In this document: positions 61,188-64,000 of the stretch, piece by piece | How positions within the stretch are numbered: position 1 is the first letter of the stretch | How the letters are laid out: the number at the start of each line of letters is the position of its first letter | Source of the DNA: Nocardia rhamnosiphila NBRC 108938 | Lineage (GTDB): Bacteria > Actinomycetota > Actinomycetes > Mycobacteriales > Mycobacteriaceae | Direction: 5' to 3' | Length of the DNA: 64,000 nt | NCBI RefSeq assembly: GCF_000720425.1 | Contig: NZ_JOAJ01000005.1 | Coordinates: 558,001-622,000 of the forward strand | Program-made: the position numbers and the translations under genes | The notes under the pieces: generated by a model | What the model was told of the DNA's origin: nothing | What the model saw: only the letters and a program-made list of their open reading frames with translations | The model's database searches: none

Positions 61188-61637
61188 ATGGCGAGTCCCG
61201 GAGCGAAACTGCTGCAGTCCCGTTGGTTCGTCCGATCGCCGATCTGGTTGTTCCGGGCCCGGCTGGGTTTCCTGTTCGGTGGCCGGCTCCTGTTGCTGGA
61301 ACATATCGGCCGCAAGTCCGGTGCCACCCGCTATGTGGCGCTGGAGACGGTGGACCGCCCGGACGCCGATACCGTGGTGATCGCTTCGGGATTCGGCGAG
61401 ACCGCGCAGTGGTACCGGAACCTGCTGGCCGAACCGCGGTGCCGGGTGAGTATCGGTGGTCGGTACCGGGCACCCGCGGTGGCGCGCACCGTGGACCGGG
61501 AAGCGGCGGCCGCGGTACTGGAGGGTTATCGGATCAGGCATCCGAAGGCCTACCGGAAGCTGGGCGAAATCATCGAAGAAGCCACCGGCCGCGATATCGA
61601 TACCGTGCCGCTGGTCGAGTTGTCGCTGCGCTCCTGA
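61188..61637 (+). CDS. deazaflavin (F420)-dependent nitroreductase/quinone reductase family protein
   Basis: This 149-residue beta-barrel protein has the Ddn-family pattern LLLLEHIGRKSGATRYVALE, VIASGFGETAQWYRNLLAEP and RCRVSIGGRYRAPAVAR. Such proteins bind F420 and reduce quinones or nitro compounds at the membrane. ATG 61188 is set by the leaderless layout; a GTG at 61164 overlaps the hairpin and is unlikely. Confidence 0.88.
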   Translation: MASPGAKLLQSRWFVRSPIWLFRARLGFLFGGRLLLLEHIGRKSGATRYVALETVDRPDADTVVIASGFGETAQWYRNLLAEPRCRVSIGGRYRAPAVARTVDREAAAAVLEGYRIRHPKAYRKLGEIIEEATGRDIDTVPLVELSLRS

Positions 61638-61730
61638 GTGCTCCGGCGCGGGCGCGGAGCACGGTTCACCGGCCGGTTTCGCGGAAAACGGGTGGACGCC
61701 GTCGTGACGGTGGGCAGATCATGGTCGGCG

Positions 61731-62870
61731 ATGCCAGAACGCAACGAACCCCTGCGCTTGATCGAGTTCGACAGCACCGCCGCCGAACCCGCCGACGCCC
61801 TCCCGTGGTCGGCCGTCCTCGATTCCTATTCCACCCCGCGTGACCTGCTGGACATGCTGGCGCTCAGCCTCTTCGGCCGGGGCGTGCAGCCCTTCTACCG
61901 GAAGAGTCAGCTGGAGCGGGTGCGGGCCGACGCGCCCTTGCGCCCGCCGGGTTCGGTGATCGCGCGACAGGTGGTCGAAGCCGACGCGCTGTCCATCCTG
62001 GTGCTCGGGGACGGCTGGGCATTGCGCGCCGATCGGTGGGCGGACAAATCGGCCACTGTGGAAGTGACCGCGATCAGCGACGAACTGGCCGAACGCATAG
62101 TCGCGGAAGCGACGCGCGGTGCCGAGGAGGCGGCCCCTGCCGACCTGGCCTCGGTGAAGATGGGGTTCTGGCACCAGAGCGACCGCGGGGCCACCCGGCG
62201 GGTTCTCACCGTCACCACGCCGGAGTGGCCGGAGATCCGCGGGAACTACAGCAGAAGCGTGGCCGATGCCCTGGACCGCCTGATGGCATTGCGTCCGGGC
62301 GATATTCGTGGCCGGCTGCTCCTGCTGCACGGTCCGCCCGGAACCGGCAAGACCACCGCGCTGCGGGCGCTGGCCAGATCATGGTCCGAGTGGTGCCAGG
62401 CCGATTGTGTACTCGATCCCGAGATGCTGTTCGCCAAGCCCGGCTATCTGATGCGCGCGGCGATGGGAGCCGAAGGCGAGGACGAACAGGCCGACCGCTG
62501 GCGGCTGCTGATTCTGGAGGACTGCGACGAGCTCATCCACGCGGAGGCGAAGAGCTCTTCGGGACAGGGGCTTTCCCGGTTGCTCAACCTCACCGACGGG
62601 ATGCTGGGGCAGAGTCGCGATGTGCTGGTGGCGATCAGCACCAACGAGGATCTGTCGCGACTGCACCCCGCGGTCACCCGGCCCGGGCGCTGTCTGGCCC
62701 AGTTGGAGATCGGGAAGCTGTCGGCCGCCGAAGCCCGGACCTGGTTGGGGGATCACCCCGCCGCCGGGTCCGCCACGGAGTCGACGCTCGCGGAGCTGGT
62801 CGCGCTCCGCGACGGCCGGGGGGATATCGCGGTCACCGCGGCTGCTCCCGATTCCGGCATGTACCTGTAG
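61731..62870 (+). CDS. DUF5925-type AAA ATPase
   Basis: This 379-residue protein has an N-terminal domain typical of DUF5925 proteins (LPWSAVLDSYSTPRDLLDML, RVRADAPLRPPGSVIARQ) and an AAA module: Walker A LLLLHGPPGTGKTTALRALA, Walker B LLILEDCDELIHAE, and sensor-like VLVAISTNEDLSRLHPAVTR and PGRC. It is a single-ring AAA protein of unknown substrate. The family is actinobacterial, from memory. No ribosome site is strong for ATG 61731; the upstream frame to 61638 looks non-coding. Confidence 0.8.
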   Translation: MPERNEPLRLIEFDSTAAEPADALPWSAVLDSYSTPRDLLDMLALSLFGRGVQPFYRKSQLERVRADAPLRPPGSVIARQVVEADALSILVLGDGWALRADRWADKSATVEVTAISDELAERIVAEATRGAEEAAPADLASVKMGFWHQSDRGATRRVLTVTTPEWPEIRGNYSRSVADALDRLMALRPGDIRGRLLLLHGPPGTGKTTALRALARSWSEWCQADCVLDPEMLFAKPGYLMRAAMGAEGEDEQADRWRLLILEDCDELIHAEAKSSSGQGLSRLLNLTDGMLGQSRDVLVAISTNEDLSRLHPAVTRPGRCLAQLEIGKLSAAEARTWLGDHPAAGSATESTLAELVALRDGRGDIAVTAAAPDSGMYL

Positions 62871-62968
62871 GCCCGCGACTGCGGAGTCGAGAGCGGGGAC
62901 GAGCCGGGCCGTAGCCACCCTTCCCGCCACCGGGCGGCCCGGAGCCGTCGTGGGCCCGGCGCCGCGGC

Positions 62969-62974
62969 TATCGT
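62969..62974 (+). promoter_or_regulatory. -10 element of a leaderless promoter for the AraC gene
   Basis: TATCGT is followed by 7 nt and ATG 62982. Confidence 0.45.
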
Positions 62975-62981
62975 TGGGCGA

Positions 62982-63929
62982 ATGGATGCGTTGGCCGGGC
63001 TGCTGGAGGGTCCGCGGGCGCGGGGCGCGTTCCTGCTGCGTTCACTGCTGAGCCCGCCGTGGTCGCTACGCATCCAGGACGAATCGCCGTTGACGCTTGC
63101 CGCGGTGATCCGGGGGCATGCGTGGATTCTCACCGAGGACGGCGGCCGGTATCGGATGGGCGCCGGGGATGTGGCGGTGTTCCGGGGACCGCAGCCCTAT
63201 ACCGTCGCCGACGACCCCGCCACCGAGCCGCAGATCCTGATCAACCCGGGCCAGATCACCACCACGGTGGACGGTGAGGTGCTCTGCGAGACGATGAGCC
63301 TGGGTGTGCGGCAGTGGGGTAACGACCCCGCCGGGGAAACCGTGCTGGTCACGGGGTCCTACGAGCAGGCGGGTGCGGTGAGTCGGCGCCTGCTGCGCGC
63401 GCTGCCGCAGACCCTGGTGGTGCCGCGTGGACGTTCCGACGAGCGGGTGCTGAGCCTCCTGGTGGAGGAGACCGTGAAGGATCGGCCCGCGCAGAGCGCG
63501 GTGCTGGACCGGTTGCTGGACCTGCTGCTCATCGCGACCCTGCGCACCTGGTTCGCCGGGAACGAGGCACCGCCCTGGTATCACGCCTACAGCGATCCGC
63601 TGGTCGGTAAGGCGTTGCGGTTGCTGCAGCACAATCCCGCCCACGGCTGGACGGTGGCCGATCTGGCCCGGGAAGTGGGGTCCTCGCGGGCGGCCCTGGC
63701 CCGGCGGTTCACCGAACTCGTCGGCGAACCGCCGATGGCCTTCCTCACCGAGTGGCGGCTGGACCTGGCCGCCGATCTGTTGCAGGGCACCGACGAGACG
63801 GTGGAGACCGTCGCCCGCCGGGTCGGGTACGGCAGCGCCTTCGCGCTGAGTACCGCGTTCAAACGGCAGTTCGGGGTGAGCCCGCGTGATCACCGGCTCG
63901 GGGCCGCCGCGGTGCCCACGGCCGGCTGA
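62982..63929 (+). CDS. AraC-family transcriptional regulator with cupin sensor
   Basis: This 315-residue protein has an N-terminal cupin (AraC_binding_6-like) domain (LSPPWSLRIQDESPLTLAAV, YRMGAGDVAVFRGPQPYTVA) and a C-terminal double helix-turn-helix (WTVADLAREVGSSRAALARR, VARRVGYGSAFALSTAFKRQ, FGVSPRDHR). It probably regulates a neighbouring gene; the thioesterase downstream is a candidate. Ligand unknown. Confidence 0.92.
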   Translation: MDALAGLLEGPRARGAFLLRSLLSPPWSLRIQDESPLTLAAVIRGHAWILTEDGGRYRMGAGDVAVFRGPQPYTVADDPATEPQILINPGQITTTVDGEVLCETMSLGVRQWGNDPAGETVLVTGSYEQAGAVSRRLLRALPQTLVVPRGRSDERVLSLLVEETVKDRPAQSAVLDRLLDLLLIATLRTWFAGNEAPPWYHAYSDPLVGKALRLLQHNPAHGWTVADLAREVGSSRAALARRFTELVGEPPMAFLTEWRLDLAADLLQGTDETVETVARRVGYGSAFALSTAFKRQFGVSPRDHRLGAAAVPTAG

Positions 63930-63935
63930 CCCCGG

Positions 63936-63941
63936 TATCGT
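63936..63941 (+). promoter_or_regulatory. -10 element of a leaderless promoter for the last gene
   Basis: TATCGT is followed by 7 nt and GTG 63949, as upstream of the AraC gene. Confidence 0.45.
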
Positions 63942-63948
63942 CGGCCGG

Positions 63949-64000
63949 GTGACGCAGCAGTATCCGGTGCTCTGGCCGGTGCCCACCCGCTGGGCCGACA
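63949..64000 (+). CDS. start of a hotdog-fold acyl-CoA thioesterase, truncated by window edge
   Basis: The first 17 codons from GTG 63949 read MTQQYPVLWPVPTRWAD. The pattern WPVxTRWAD is the N-terminal strand and active-site Asp approach of 4-hydroxybenzoyl-CoA-type thioesterases. The rest is outside the window. The call is from a short segment. Confidence 0.5.
   Translation, partial: MTQQYPVLWPVPTRWAD

Overview
The window is high-GC DNA from a mycolic-acid actinomycete, most probably Nocardia or a close relative in the Nocardiaceae. The evidence is gene content and order. From memory, the run lpdA, glpD, nei, lhr, lat, lrpA, pcd, accA3, sseA, maf, accE5, accD5, birA, a PH-domain membrane protein, a GtrA protein, purK, purE and fadE25 follows the Mycobacterium tuberculosis interval around Rv3303c to Rv3274c, with Nocardia-type insertions. 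I found no rRNA, tRNA, CRISPR array, prophage or transposase.

Layout. 1-3.9 kb: 3' part of lpdA (flavoprotein disulfide reductase family) and two proline-rich envelope proteins. 3.9-8.7 kb: a 2-aminoadipate-type aminotransferase and the glycerol genes glpK and glpD, divergently arranged. 8.7-17.9 kb: DNA repair (nei, lhr), an orphan ribbon-helix-helix antitoxin-like protein, a histidine phosphatase and a Ser/Thr kinase with a periplasmic sensor. 17.9-21.5 kb: the lysine to aminoadipate module lat-lrpA-pcd. 21.5-31 kb: patatin lipase, then acyl-CoA carboxylase (accA3, accE5, accD5) and its biotin ligase birA, interleaved with sseA, an HTH regulator and maf. 31-39.8 kb: PH-domain protein, a two-component system, GtrA, purK-purE, a P450, and a TetR regulator next to fadE25.

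At about 39.8 kb the conserved order ends. From there to about 45 kb is decaying accessory DNA: remnants of a phosphatase-like gene, an HTH/NUDIX-like regulator and an alpha/beta hydrolase, an old yellow enzyme with an internal deletion, and intact genes for a Stealth-like sugar-phosphate transferase, an SDR, and HxlR and MerR regulators. 45-57.5 kb holds divergent regulator/target pairs (MFS with HxlR, VOC protein with TetR), a stand-alone HExxH metallopeptidase, a duplicated cysteine-motif protein, Uma2, CutA, a GlcD-type oxidase, a thioredoxin-reductase-like enzyme, a second GtrA and a peptidase/DinB pair. 57.5-64 kb has a HIT protein, the pntAa-pntAb-pntB transhydrogenase operon, an F420-type reductase, an AAA ATPase, an AraC regulator and the start of a thioesterase gene.

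How it works together. The core supplies lipid precursors: biotin ligase and acyl-CoA carboxylase, FadE25 and NADPH from Pnt. It also covers glycerol use, lysine conversion to aminoadipate, purine synthesis and repair. Many genes appear to use leaderless mRNAs, with a TANNNT hexamer 6-7 nt before ATG or GTG. Several regulator/target pairs have visible operators. Two related intergenic repeats (near 24.7 and 31.1 kb) and a 69-70 bp tandem repeat that copies the 3' end of sseA are the main repeat structures.
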